Position numbers and translations under genes: made by a program. DNA of 64,000 nucleotides from Maridesulfovibrio sp. (lineage in GTDB: Bacteria; Desulfobacterota; Desulfovibrionia; Desulfovibrionales; Desulfovibrionaceae): the NCBI RefSeq assembly GCF_963678865.1, contig NZ_OY787459.1, forward strand, positions 834,501 through 898,500, in the 5' to 3' direction. The notes under the pieces are model-generated. The model saw only the letters and a list, made by a program, of their open reading frames with translations, made no database searches and was not told the DNA's origin. Below, one piece after another: positions 54,580 to 63,892 of this stretch. How positions within the stretch are numbered: position 1 is the first letter of the stretch; each line of letters begins with the position of its first letter.

Positions 54580-56070
54580 CTACCGCAAGACGAAACGCTG
54601 AATTTTTCCAAGCGGAGTCATGGGCATATCCTTACGAAATAGAATTTCATTGGGAACCATGAACTCTGGCAGATGTTCAGCAGCATATTGCCTCAGTTCA
54701 TCCATCAAGCTCCGATCCGCTTCGGTATCAGGACTGGTCACCACATGAGCGCGCACCATGGTAAACGCTCCCGCAGATCCTCCGGTAACAGCACATTGAG
54801 CCACAGCAGGATGTCCAAGCAATACATTTTCCACCCTGATAGGCGAAACCCACTGGCCGCCGGCTTTGAACATGTCATCCTTGCGGCCCAGCACGCTAAC
54901 CACCCCGTTTTCCATCCGGGCCAGATCGCCAGTAAGCATCCACCCGTCTGCAGAGAACAGGGCAGCAGTTTTATCCGGCATATTCAGGTAGCCTTTAGTC
55001 ATGGTCGGTCCTTTCAGAGCCAGTTCACCTTCGATTCCGTCCGGGACGGGCATATGGCCGTCATCAAGGACCGCAACCTCAAACGGAGGAATAGGCCTCC
55101 CGATTGTGCCGGGGGTAAAGTCAGGTGATTTGGTGCGAATATTTACGGTCATGGATTCGCTGGAGCCGTAGCCCTGCCGAATATCAATGCCCATCTGTTC
55201 CTTCCACGCGTTCTGAATAGCTTCCGGCAGTCCCTCCCCAGCAGACATGCACAGGCGGAGATCGGCAAAGAGCGTCGTGTCGGTAACGCTCATGAGCAGC
55301 ATGGCGTAAAATGTAGGTGAGGAAGTGAAAACAGTAACCCCATGGTCTGCAAAGGCATTAAGGATGGACAAGGTATCCGGTTTACCACCGAAAAGAACGG
55401 TTGCGCCGCCGCTCCAGAGCGGAACGCACAGAGAAGAATAAAGTCCGTATGCATGGAAAAGCTTTGCTGTACTAAGGACGACGTTGCCTGATTCCAACTC
55501 AAGATCATCATAAGCGGATTCAGCAACAATACGAAAATCGGAATGGGTATGAGGGATACCCTTAGGGTGCCCTGTACTCCCCGAGGAATAGAGAATCACA
55601 GCCTCTCCCCCGCCGAAGGCAGGATGAGGCATGAAATCATCCGACTCATTTTCCAGAAATCGGGCAAGGCCGTCATCGTCCAACGCAATCTTCCGACATT
55701 CGACGGAAGATGCCGCGTCCAGAGCGGGATGACCTTCGTTGGCAACCACCAGCTTCGCTCCACAATCCTCCAGAAAGGCCTCATAATCAGATAACATTAC
55801 GCGATTATTAACAAATGCCGCGCTCACTCCTGCCAAAAGTCCCCCGAGAAAAACTGTCATGGAGGTCATACTGTCCGGCATGGCAATAAGGATACGCTCC
55901 CCATGCAGGACCCCCTGATTTCGTATCGCTGAAGCCATTCGCCTGACCATCGCACCCAGTTCGGCATATGTTGCTGTGCGCTCACCGCAGATCAGTGCAG
56001 TCCTATCCGCCCAACGAGTACCACGATACAACAAATCCGCCGCAAAATTATATTCGGATTGTTTACTCAT
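54580..56070 (-). CDS. Adenylate-forming acid ligase, benzoate-CoA-ligase-like
   Basis: A 496-residue ANL-superfamily enzyme. The start ATG 56070 follows GGAGG; an earlier ATG would put that site inside the gene. Motifs: YSSGSTGHPKGIPHTH (P-loop, YSSGSTG at 161-167), AKLFHAYGLYSSL, RQGYGSSES, GWMLTGDLAR, GRKDDMFKAGGQWVSP and the catalytic lysine in TPLGKIQRF at the C-terminus. The YSSGSTG and FHAYGL patterns are closest to benzoate and hydroxybenzoate ligases. It probably activates an aryl or similar acid as AMP ester and loads it on the ACP encoded next to it. First gene of the ligase-ACP-GNAT operon. Confidence 0.92.
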   Translation of the reverse strand: MSKQSEYNFAADLLYRGTRWADRTALICGERTATYAELGAMVRRMASAIRNQGVLHGERILIAMPDSMTSMTVFLGGLLAGVSAAFVNNRVMLSDYEAFLEDCGAKLVVANEGHPALDAASSVECRKIALDDDGLARFLENESDDFMPHPAFGGGEAVILYSSGSTGHPKGIPHTHSDFRIVAESAYDDLELESGNVVLSTAKLFHAYGLYSSLCVPLWSGGATVLFGGKPDTLSILNAFADHGVTVFTSSPTFYAMLLMSVTDTTLFADLRLCMSAGEGLPEAIQNAWKEQMGIDIRQGYGSSESMTVNIRTKSPDFTPGTIGRPIPPFEVAVLDDGHMPVPDGIEGELALKGPTMTKGYLNMPDKTAALFSADGWMLTGDLARMENGVVSVLGRKDDMFKAGGQWVSPIRVENVLLGHPAVAQCAVTGGSAGAFTMVRAHVVTSPDTEADRSLMDELRQYAAEHLPEFMVPNEILFRKDMPMTPLGKIQRFVLR

Positions 56071-56416
56071 CGAATTATCCTCCATGTTGCTGATCATTCA
56101 GCAGGTCAACACCTGCAGCTGATACTCGGAACTGATCCGAATAACGTAGGAAGATATAAGCCTAAATGGACTAATCTCTCAACTTATAACTGATACACCG
56201 CCCCCCTCCGCCCACCATTTTCCGAGATGCACAGGGAAACGGATCTACACCCGGCCCCTTTTACATATCTCTGTTCACATCCATAATTTTCCTTTTACCT
56301 AACTTGAGCGATCCACCAGCCTAAATTGCATTATCTCTAGCGTATCTGCCTGTTTTTGTTTATAATTTTATCCAGCAATTGACCAAAATAATTTCACCCA
56401 TTTGGTGGAGGGCTGG
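56071..56416. other. Intergenic region between ligase operon and IS remnant
   Basis: About 350 bases. It should hold the minus-strand ligase promoter and the left end of the IS1380 element. I could not define the element's terminal repeat. Confidence 0.3.
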
Positions 56417-57118
56417 ATGTCCAAGGGCAAACACAATAGATCAAAATCCATCGACGATGTTCAAGTCACAAGCGACTGCCTGACGGGGCGGGCTGCGCTT
56501 ACCCTCTTCGTCCGCTATCTCCGTGACATTGGTCTCTTTCCGCACATTACTCGTCTATTCGGTTCCATGCGAAAGCATACCAAGGGAGCCCCCATCGAGG
56601 AACTGTTAAAGCAGATGCTTTGTTTTCTCTTTGACGGCACAAGTCGTCATTTCACGCACTTCGATGCCCTGTCCAAGGACTCCGGTTACGCCGCCCCACA
56701 TACAATAAGGTCAAGGGCTTCCAGCCTCTCCAGATGACCTAGGGGCACTACATTATTGATGCCGTCTTCCGTGGCGGAGACAAGCACTCTAACAATGGCG
56801 ACACTGTCGAGAAAATGATCCGCCATGTGGTATGCATGATCCGCACCCGCTACAGCGAAACCGTTCCCATCGTTATCCGCATGGACTCTGGATTTTTCGA
56901 CCAAGATATCTTTGCCGAAATAGAAAAACTCGACATCGGTTTCATCTGCGGCGACATCAAAGCTATGATCGAGCTCCTTCCTGAAACCGCTTATACCCAT
57001 CACTTCGGCAAAACCGATAAGGACGTCTGGCAATACTTCGAGTTCGGCGATCACCGCAAATCCTGGGACCGATTTCGTAGAGCCATTTTCTGGCGTCCGT
57101 TGATGGAAGAAAAACAGG
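56417..57118 (+). pseudogene. IS1380-family transposase remnant
   Basis: ATG 56417 follows GGAGG and starts MSKGKHNRSKSIDDVQVTSD; the frame reads to KDSGYAA, typical of IS1380 transposase N-termini. About 70 codons are then missing. The next part, in another frame, reads YNKVKGFQPLQMT, a TAG where the family has Trp, then YIIDAVFRGG, KHSNNGDTVEKMIRHVV, RMDSGFFDQDIF, and FRRAIFWRPLMEEKQ. After ~57115 the sequence switches abruptly to a DUF6573 fragment. The element is dead: deletion, frameshift, stop and lost C-terminus. Confidence 0.88.
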
Positions 57119-57290
57119 TCATGGAGCCGACCAGTAACGCTCTGCCCTTCGCCTTCAAGCCCTTTCGGTGGGGAGATGTACTTCGCATACAGGTTCAGAG
57201 AAACAGCTACTGGAACCTTGAATCCGGTTTCTTTCGCCTGCCCGGTCACATCAATCAAATTTCCGCATTAGATTGCCTGTTTACGGGTCA
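57112..57290 (-). pseudogene. DUF6573-like gene fragment fused to the IS1380 remnant
   Basis: The minus strand reads LTRKQAI, a stop, then GNLIDVTGQAKETGFKVPVA, VSLNLYAKYISPPKGLEGEG and QSVTGRLHDLF, matching the fuller gene at 39.8 kb. Shared bases with 39808-39990 are near-identical, beginning at CAGGTCATGGAGCCGACC. It ends 20 bp from the fliD stop, so debris abuts the flagellar operon. Confidence 0.75.
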
Positions 57291-57298
57291 AAATAATA

Positions 57299-57315
57299 TA
57301 GGCCCTACAGGCCTA
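57299..57315 (-). terminator. Probable fliD terminator overlapping its stop codon
   Basis: On the minus strand TAGGCC-TGTAG-GGCCTA forms a 6-bp stem followed by TATTATTTTG. The stop codon TAG is the first arm. Short, but position and U-rich tail fit. Confidence 0.5.
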
Positions 57316-59037
57316 ATCAGAACTTAATGAAGAAATCGTGCTATCCAGCTGATCTCCAAGGTTGGAATAATAAGACAACATGGTATCCAAAGCGGAATAC
57401 TTTTCCTCCAGTCGAGTCTTATAAGCATCAATTCTTGCTTCTTCGTCGTAAATTTCACCTTCAAGCTTTGAAGTAAGGCCTTCGTAGCTTGCCATCAGCA
57501 ACGGGATACTGCCGGTTGAAACATCGGTCAAAGCTTCGCACAAATCCGCAAGTTGCCCGATCTTCCCCTGCTTTACGGTCACTGTGCTAGTATACGTACC
57601 GTCAGTCAAATCCGAGATCTCCATATAAAGCCCGTTTGCATCACTGTCGCTTCCAGCCAGAATTGTGTTGCCTTCAATGTACATATCCACACCGTCTATG
57701 GAGGCTGACGTAATAGTTCCGCCTGAAACAGTGTACTGCACATCATAATCTCCTGCCCCGGTAAGACCGGGAATGGAAGATATCACACGCAGGTCGGAAC
57801 TGTCAGTCTCCGCCTCGCCGGATGCTGCAAAGAGAAGGGCTACTGCTTCCGGATCTTCGGCAAGGGCGTCTTCCAGATCATCATAATCAATTTCAAGCTG
57901 TCCGAAAGTATCGGAGCCTTCAGTGCTGTCAGTAGTAATGCCTACAGCAGAAAGTGAAGTGAACAGGTCGCCCTCTTCTGTTTCACTATTGTAGTAAAGA
58001 AAGCCAAGACCGGCGGAAGTCAGGGCATTTTTTATGGAACTGTAAACCATATCCAGAGTTGCATCCTTAATGTAAACACTATCGTCATCATCGTCGTCCA
58101 CATCAGCAAGAGCTCCGGTCACATCCAATAAATCATAAAGGACCTGATTCACCTCGGTGACAAAGTCCTCAATGGTTTCCACCATGGCATCAGTATCATA
58201 AGAGACACCGATATTAATTCCGTCGGAATCGGTCACGGCATTTAGGGTGAGGCTCATGCTGTCGATAACATCGTCCACGGTGTTTGAATCAGTTTCTATC
58301 CATTCATCAGCTCCGGATGGAAAGCCGTCCACTTTAAGCCGGGCATTCTGTGCTGTCTGCGTGTTGGTAAAAGAATCAGCGGCATAACCGTCAATGGCAG
58401 CCAGATTTGTCAACTCTATGTTATTATCCGCCCCGGTATCTTCCCCGGTAAGCTTAAGGTAATAGTCGGTGCCGTCACTGATCACAGACGCTGAAATCTT
58501 GTCATCACAATCGGGATCGCTGTTAATCTGGTCCACAAGATCCTGCAGCGAAGTTCCGGCAGTGACGTCCAAAGTTATGGCTTCCCCGGCATAGGTCAAG
58601 GTTATGGATGAATTTGAAGAGATAATCTCATCATCCGCGGAGGAATAACTTAGCTCCTCGGAAATCCAGATATCATTTTTAGCCAGTTGGTTGACAACTA
58701 CATTGTAAGTGCCTTCTTCAGCCCCGTCTTCAATGGAAGCTGCAACTTCGCCGTCTCCTGTGGTTACCACGGAATAGGAAAGGAACTCATCCATCTCGTC
58801 ATACCCCTGCAGGGTTCCGGCAAGATCGACCAATTCATCGTCAAGAGCCTCAAGAAGATCACAAATGGTTTCTGCTTCCTCAAGGTCTGCTTCGTATTGC
58901 TCAAGCTCGTAGCTTTCCGCTTCTACACTGGCCTCAATAAGATCGGTCCAGTCAGTACCGTCACCAAGTCCGTTGATGGTAAAACCACCGGAAGTGGAGG
59001 TGGACGTATATGAACTTGCTGAAACTGACATTGCCAT
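57313..59037 (-). CDS. fliD: Flagellar filament cap protein FliD (HAP2)
   Basis: A 574-residue cap protein. The start MAMSVSASSYTSTSTSGGFT lies behind AGGAGAG. The N-terminal domain has INGLGDGTDWTDLIEASVEA and the FliD-type coiled coil (YELEQYEADLEEAETICDLL), the middle has beta-rich D2/D3 parts, and the C-terminus ends with the coiled coil KYSALDTMLSYYSNLGDQLD. The protein is very acidic, with D/S-rich stretches such as DVDDDDDDSVYI, as often in marine species. It is exported through the flagellar channel and guides flagellin folding at the tip. Last of the operon; starts 10 nt after flgL. Confidence 0.94.
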   Translation of the reverse strand: MAMSVSASSYTSTSTSGGFTINGLGDGTDWTDLIEASVEAESYELEQYEADLEEAETICDLLEALDDELVDLAGTLQGYDEMDEFLSYSVVTTGDGEVAASIEDGAEEGTYNVVVNQLAKNDIWISEELSYSSADDEIISSNSSITLTYAGEAITLDVTAGTSLQDLVDQINSDPDCDDKISASVISDGTDYYLKLTGEDTGADNNIELTNLAAIDGYAADSFTNTQTAQNARLKVDGFPSGADEWIETDSNTVDDVIDSMSLTLNAVTDSDGINIGVSYDTDAMVETIEDFVTEVNQVLYDLLDVTGALADVDDDDDDSVYIKDATLDMVYSSIKNALTSAGLGFLYYNSETEEGDLFTSLSAVGITTDSTEGSDTFGQLEIDYDDLEDALAEDPEAVALLFAASGEAETDSSDLRVISSIPGLTGAGDYDVQYTVSGGTITSASIDGVDMYIEGNTILAGSDSDANGLYMEISDLTDGTYTSTVTVKQGKIGQLADLCEALTDVSTGSIPLLMASYEGLTSKLEGEIYDEEARIDAYKTRLEEKYSALDTMLSYYSNLGDQLDSTISSLSSD

Positions 59038-59047
59038 GACTGCTCTC

Positions 59048-60256
59048 CTATAAATAATCCAGTATGCTCATTCCGATCACATCTGAAGTTGAGCTGAGTA
59101 CGGCCTGATAAATATACTGGGTTTTGCTTAGCTCGATGGTCAGGGCAGTGCTATCGGCATCTTCCTCGCTGCTTATGGCCTCGCTGACCCGTTCACGAGT
59201 ATAATTAAGGCTTGTTTTGGTGAAATCAGCCTTTTCCTCGCGCACGCCAACATCTGCCATTTCATTGGTAAGATTGATATTCCCTTCGGTAACGGTATCC
59301 AGAGTTGTGGACACGCCGTTCTCATCGCCTATCCATGCATAGGCAATGGCATCACTGATGGATTCAAAAAGATTGGGATCGCCATAAACATCCCCGGTAT
59401 CAGCATCCACACCGCCAAAGATGTCGCTGCCCGCAGTGGTGATGTCCAGATCGGTGCTTTCCGAGATATCAATGGACATGGCATCATCCGCCCCTTTGTA
59501 GGCAACGGAATTGCGAACCACAAAACTGCTGCCGCTGTCTTCATCATCATTCCACGCTGTTACGGATGTACCTGAATTCATTTCCACGGAAACATCGCCA
59601 AGCTCCATGGTGGTGTCCGGCGGAGTGGCTGTTCCGTCCATGGTTCCGGTAGTCCAGGAGTTGCCGCCGTCCAGAGAGTAGGTATAGGAGACCGCATCCG
59701 TGCCGATGGTTCCGTCCGAGGTGAATTGGACAATGATCGGATCCTCAAGTTCGCCCGTGATTTCAGTAAAATCACTTTTGGCCGGAGAGTCCCCGGTTAC
59801 AGTCACACCGGGAACATATTCGTACGGAGAAGTATCAGTGGATTCACCGGAAAAAAGATAGTCGCTGCCCAGCTTGGAATTAGCCACTGCCAAAAGGGAA
59901 TCCTGATAGCTCTGAAGCTCTTCCGAGATGGACTGCTGCTGGACATCGGAATAGGTTCCGGTGGATGCCTGCTCGATCTTTTCCAACACGGAAGTCATGG
60001 TCGTGCTGGCTTCAAGGAGCAACCCGTCGGCACTGCCCAGATACTCTCCGGCCAGTTTGGAATTTTCATAGTAATGCTCAAGTGCGCTGTCGTAGCTGCG
60101 CAGGTTGACTACCTTTGCCATGCCCGCAGGATCATCGGAAGGCGCGTTTATATCCTTCTGACTAGAGTTCCTGTTGATGGCATCCATGTAGTCATTCAGG
60201 GAGTTACCCACACTGCCTGAGACCTGTGAATATATCTGTGATGTGCTGATTCTCAT
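59048..60256 (-). CDS. flgL: Flagellar hook-filament junction protein FlgL (HAP3)
   Basis: A 402-residue junction protein. It starts MRISTSQIYSQVSGSVGNSL and has the flagellin-like N-terminal helices INRNSSQKDINAPSDDPAGM and a matching C-terminal helix TKTSLNYTRERVSEAISSEE and STALTIELSKTQYIYQAVLS. The central part is variable and acidic. It joins the hook (via FlgK) to the filament. The gene lies 11 nt after flgK and 10 nt before fliD. Confidence 0.93.
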   Translation of the reverse strand: MRISTSQIYSQVSGSVGNSLNDYMDAINRNSSQKDINAPSDDPAGMAKVVNLRSYDSALEHYYENSKLAGEYLGSADGLLLEASTTMTSVLEKIEQASTGTYSDVQQQSISEELQSYQDSLLAVANSKLGSDYLFSGESTDTSPYEYVPGVTVTGDSPAKSDFTEITGELEDPIIVQFTSDGTIGTDAVSYTYSLDGGNSWTTGTMDGTATPPDTTMELGDVSVEMNSGTSVTAWNDDEDSGSSFVVRNSVAYKGADDAMSIDISESTDLDITTAGSDIFGGVDADTGDVYGDPNLFESISDAIAYAWIGDENGVSTTLDTVTEGNINLTNEMADVGVREEKADFTKTSLNYTRERVSEAISSEEDADSTALTIELSKTQYIYQAVLSSTSDVIGMSILDYL

Positions 60257-60267
60257 GGCCTGCTCCT

Positions 60268-62307
60268 TTACATAACACCCAGAATGGTCTCAAACATTTC
60301 CTGAGTTACCGAAATAATCTGACAGGCAGCCTGATACTGCTGCTGGTACTTGGTCAGGTTGACCAGTTCCTCATCAACATTGACCCCGCTGACAGATTCC
60401 TGCTGTTCGGCATAAAGCTCCGCAGAAGCTGTGTCGCAGGTAACCTGAGTCTCCGCCTTGGCTGCGGCGGCCCCTACCTCCGAAACAATTGCCGCAAGAT
60501 ATTCGGTCAAGGTGGCACTCTGGGCACTACTCCCCTCACCTATTGATACGGATTGATTCAGCAGATCGTTTATGCTCTCCGCAATTGAGTTGCTGCCGGA
60601 TGACACACTTCCATCGTCTGCAACTGCCCCGGCATTAATATGCTCTTTGTTTTCAGCGACATAAGAATTAATAGAAATATCTGAAGCCGAACTGCCTTCA
60701 AAAAAAGTATTGATACCTGTTGCAGCCAGAAACCCGGAAGTGTCGTCAGTAAATTCAAAAGTGGTATCGCCCACACCCTGAATTTCCAATTCACCATCAG
60801 AATTAACTGAAGCGGTCAGGGAACCGGCAAAATCGGTATTGATTTTGGTTACGATGTCACCGAGAGACTCCGTGGAAGGATCAACGGTTATTGATGAGTT
60901 GCCGGTCACATTGCCGTCAGCATCATAAGTATTGATGGTGAAGGAGCCGGATTCAATCTCATCCTCATAAGCCAGTCCGCTGCTTGAAAGGACTGCGTTC
61001 TGGTCATCCACACCGTAGGTACCTTCCACAGCGGAGTGGTGTTCGGTTCCCGCCCCCTGCGAATGAGCGGAGTTCACTTCCCAGATAAGAGCTGAAGTGT
61101 AGTCGTCCAGATCATCAAGGGTCGGCTCGATGTAATCGTCACGGACCTTGAACAGCCCGGCGATGCTTCCGCCGGAAGTTCGGTTGTTGATGTCATTACC
61201 GCTGGAATCGGTCATGGGAGTGATGTTGACCAGTGCCCCGGAATCACTTTCCCAATACAGACCGGTCTTAGCAACGATGCTATAGCGGTCCCTAGCAGTA
61301 TGATCGGCGGTTGCACCGGAAAAGGAGATTTCCACCCCGGCCACGGTTACTGAATTGTCCGCACCGTCAGCGGTGTAAAGCAGGGTGTTGCCGTTGGCGT
61401 CCTCTTCCCATGTTTCCCCGCCGTCGAGGGATACCTTGAACTGGGCAGTGCCGTCCGCACCGGAAGAAACAAACTCAATCAGGATCTCTTCACTGGAAGT
61501 ACCCGAGTAGCTTATCTCACCGTCGTAAGCGGAACCGGGCTGCAGGGATTCAGTTGATTTTGAACCGCTGTAGACCAGATAATGGGTTTCACTGCCCTCA
61601 ACCAGAGGCTGTCCGGTTTCGGTATAGATTTTGGTCTGCCCGTCACTGGAACTGACAACTTCCACCCCGATGAGTTCATCAAGATCACGAATAGCCTGAT
61701 CCCGGCTGGCAACCAGTTCGTAGTTATCAGGGGAAGCGGCAATCTGTTCATTAAGCAGTGCTATGGAATCAATAAGTTCATTGGCAGTTGCAACCTGGTC
61801 TACAATCTCAGATTCCACAGTGTCAGACATATCCTTCAGCTCGGAAGCCGTGGAGTTCAAGGCATAAATCAGGGTTTCCGCTTCACTGAGCAGCGAGGTT
61901 CTTTCAGCCAGGGAATCAGGGTCCGAAGCCAGTTCACTCCATGCACTGAGGAATTCATCCTGAGCAGCGGCCAGCCCTTCATCCTCACTCTGGCTGAAGA
62001 TGGAATCCAGCTGCGAAAGGTACTTGGAAAGGGCTTCGCTGGAAGAGAGGTCGGCAGAAGCCGCAAGGTACTGCTTCTCAATAAAGCTGTCCCAATTGGC
62101 CTGAATGGCAATGATGTCCGCCCCGGTACCGAGGCTGGTGCCGTACGTATTGATATTGCTGGCACTGTCATAGACGGCATCGGCACGCTGATAGCCTTCG
62201 GTCTCGGCATTGGCGATATTATTACTGGTGGTATTGATCGATATCTGGGCATTGGTTACTGCCTTCTGCCCGATTGACATTGCATTGCTTAAGCTCATGA
62301 CCTGCAT
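60268..62307 (-). CDS. flgK: Flagellar hook-associated protein FlgK (HAP1)
   Basis: A 679-residue hook-associated protein. The N-terminus MSLSNAMSIGQKAVTNAQIS and NTTSNNIANAETEGYQRADA shows the FlgK/FlgE rod-hook motif. A C-terminal SGVNVDEELVNLTKYQQQYQ and ISVTQEMFETILGVM matches the FlgK end. ATG 62307 follows AAGGA, but ATG 62298 (MSLSN) is also possible. The central region is longer than in enteric FlgK (~550) and very acidic. It forms the first junction ring on the hook. It lies between flgE (17 nt upstream) and flgL. Confidence 0.94.
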   Translation of the reverse strand: MQVMSLSNAMSIGQKAVTNAQISINTTSNNIANAETEGYQRADAVYDSASNINTYGTSLGTGADIIAIQANWDSFIEKQYLAASADLSSSEALSKYLSQLDSIFSQSEDEGLAAAQDEFLSAWSELASDPDSLAERTSLLSEAETLIYALNSTASELKDMSDTVESEIVDQVATANELIDSIALLNEQIAASPDNYELVASRDQAIRDLDELIGVEVVSSSDGQTKIYTETGQPLVEGSETHYLVYSGSKSTESLQPGSAYDGEISYSGTSSEEILIEFVSSGADGTAQFKVSLDGGETWEEDANGNTLLYTADGADNSVTVAGVEISFSGATADHTARDRYSIVAKTGLYWESDSGALVNITPMTDSSGNDINNRTSGGSIAGLFKVRDDYIEPTLDDLDDYTSALIWEVNSAHSQGAGTEHHSAVEGTYGVDDQNAVLSSSGLAYEDEIESGSFTINTYDADGNVTGNSSITVDPSTESLGDIVTKINTDFAGSLTASVNSDGELEIQGVGDTTFEFTDDTSGFLAATGINTFFEGSSASDISINSYVAENKEHINAGAVADDGSVSSGSNSIAESINDLLNQSVSIGEGSSAQSATLTEYLAAIVSEVGAAAAKAETQVTCDTASAELYAEQQESVSGVNVDEELVNLTKYQQQYQAACQIISVTQEMFETILGVM

Positions 62308-62324
62308 CCCATCCTTTCAGCTAA

Positions 62325-63866
62325 TTACCTTTTCAGTCCGATTGCGGTCTGGATAAGTTCATCAGTGGTGGTAACGACCTTACTGTTGGCCTGATATGAG
62401 GACTGGATGATAATCAATTCAGTCATCTGGGAAGCAAGGTCCACGTTGGAAGCTTCAAGGGCGTTGGAAACTACGGACCCGAACCCGGCAGAGCCGGCAG
62501 TACCGATGATTGCTTCACCGGAATCTGTGGTGGCCCGGAACAGGTTGCTGCCTTCGGCTGTCAGTCCGCCCTGATTTGTGAAGTCGGCCAAAGCCAGCTG
62601 GTAGAGCTCAATGGACTGGCTGTTGGAATAATTACCGATAATGATACCGTTCTCATCAACAGTTACGGATTCCAATGAGCCGGTGGCATAACCGTCCTGA
62701 GAAACGGTGTAGGTTGCCGAAGAACTGTCGCTGTAACTGGTGGTGGCACTGTTCTCCAGAGTATAATCACTGAACTTGGGCAGATTGGAATAACTGATGG
62801 TGCTGGTAATATCGTCAAGACTGTCAATACCGCCGCTGGTATCCCAGGTGTTGTTATCACTGCTCATACCGAAGCTGATGGCCACATCTTGCCCTTCGGC
62901 ACTGCCGGTAAAGTTAAGATTGACTTCCGGAAGACCGGAATCACTGAAGTCGGCCAGTTCCCAACTTGAGGTATCCTTGACGTCTGCTGCAGCAGCGTTG
63001 CTGGCGAGGGTGAAAGAAGTCATGGAAACCATCTGCCCCTCGGAGTTGAAGGTCAAAGTACCGGTCATGGCCAGACCTGCACCGCTGGTTGTGTTCAAAT
63101 CATTTCCGCCGGAACCGGTGCGCATGTCGTCGGAAGCATCAGTTGCGGCAACATATTCCCAAACAATATTACCATCAGCATCCACATCAACCGGGTCCAT
63201 GTAAAAAGTAAGATCATGGGCGGAACCGTTCTCGTCGTAAATTGTCAGGGTGGTGGAATAACTGTACTGGGAATCATCAAGAGGCGGATTCTCGGTACCG
63301 TCATAAAGCTCAAACAAAGAAGTGTACGGATTTGTTGTCTGCGCCTCATCAGTGCTCTGGGAGTTCAGGTTCAGGGTAACGCTGACCTCGGAAGTAGCTT
63401 TCGGCGGAGACTGGGACTGGTCCAGCTGGATGGTGGTCAAAGCACCGGAAGCGGTGCCGTTCTCGACTTCCCAACCCTGCACCTGATTGCCGTAGGTATC
63501 TACAAGGTAACCGTCTTTATCGAAATCAAAGTTACCGGCACGGGTGTAGTAAGTGGTGTTGGTATCGGGATCGATAACAATGAAATATCCGTCACCATTC
63601 AGGGCCACGTTGGTGGAAATACTGGAATCTTCATATGAACCCTGAGTATAGTCGGTGTTGACTGTGGCAACTCCGGCACCGTTACCGACCTGGTCGCCGC
63701 CGCTTCCGGTGGTGATTGAAGAATAGAACAGATCTTCAAAAACGGTTGTGGAACCTTTAAAACCGATGGTACTCGAGTTCGCAAGGTTGTTGGAAACGAC
63801 TGAAGTTGCCTGAGAGTTAACATTCAATCCTGAAATTCCGGTGTATAATGAACTGGTAATACCCAT
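62325..63866 (-). CDS. flgE: Flagellar hook protein FlgE
   Basis: A 513-residue hook protein. The N-terminus MGITSSLYTGISGLNVNSQA and VVSNNLANSSTIGFKGSTTV is the rod/hook signature; the C-terminus has ASNVDLASQMTELIIIQSSY and QANSKVVTTTDELIQTAIGL. AAGGAGTG precedes the ATG. The central domain is acidic and beta-rich. It polymerises into the curved hook outside the cell. It follows flgD by 26 nt. Confidence 0.95.
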   Translation of the reverse strand: MGITSSLYTGISGLNVNSQATSVVSNNLANSSTIGFKGSTTVFEDLFYSSITTGSGGDQVGNGAGVATVNTDYTQGSYEDSSISTNVALNGDGYFIVIDPDTNTTYYTRAGNFDFDKDGYLVDTYGNQVQGWEVENGTASGALTTIQLDQSQSPPKATSEVSVTLNLNSQSTDEAQTTNPYTSLFELYDGTENPPLDDSQYSYSTTLTIYDENGSAHDLTFYMDPVDVDADGNIVWEYVAATDASDDMRTGSGGNDLNTTSGAGLAMTGTLTFNSEGQMVSMTSFTLASNAAAADVKDTSSWELADFSDSGLPEVNLNFTGSAEGQDVAISFGMSSDNNTWDTSGGIDSLDDITSTISYSNLPKFSDYTLENSATTSYSDSSSATYTVSQDGYATGSLESVTVDENGIIIGNYSNSQSIELYQLALADFTNQGGLTAEGSNLFRATTDSGEAIIGTAGSAGFGSVVSNALEASNVDLASQMTELIIIQSSYQANSKVVTTTDELIQTAIGLKR

Positions 63867-63892
63867 TTTTTCACTCCTTATTATTTATAATG

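Noticed and set aside
56686-57258. 190-codon minus-strand frame
   Set aside because: Its front is a DUF6573 fragment; the rest is antisense to the IS1380 transposase remnant, so it is not a gene as a whole.
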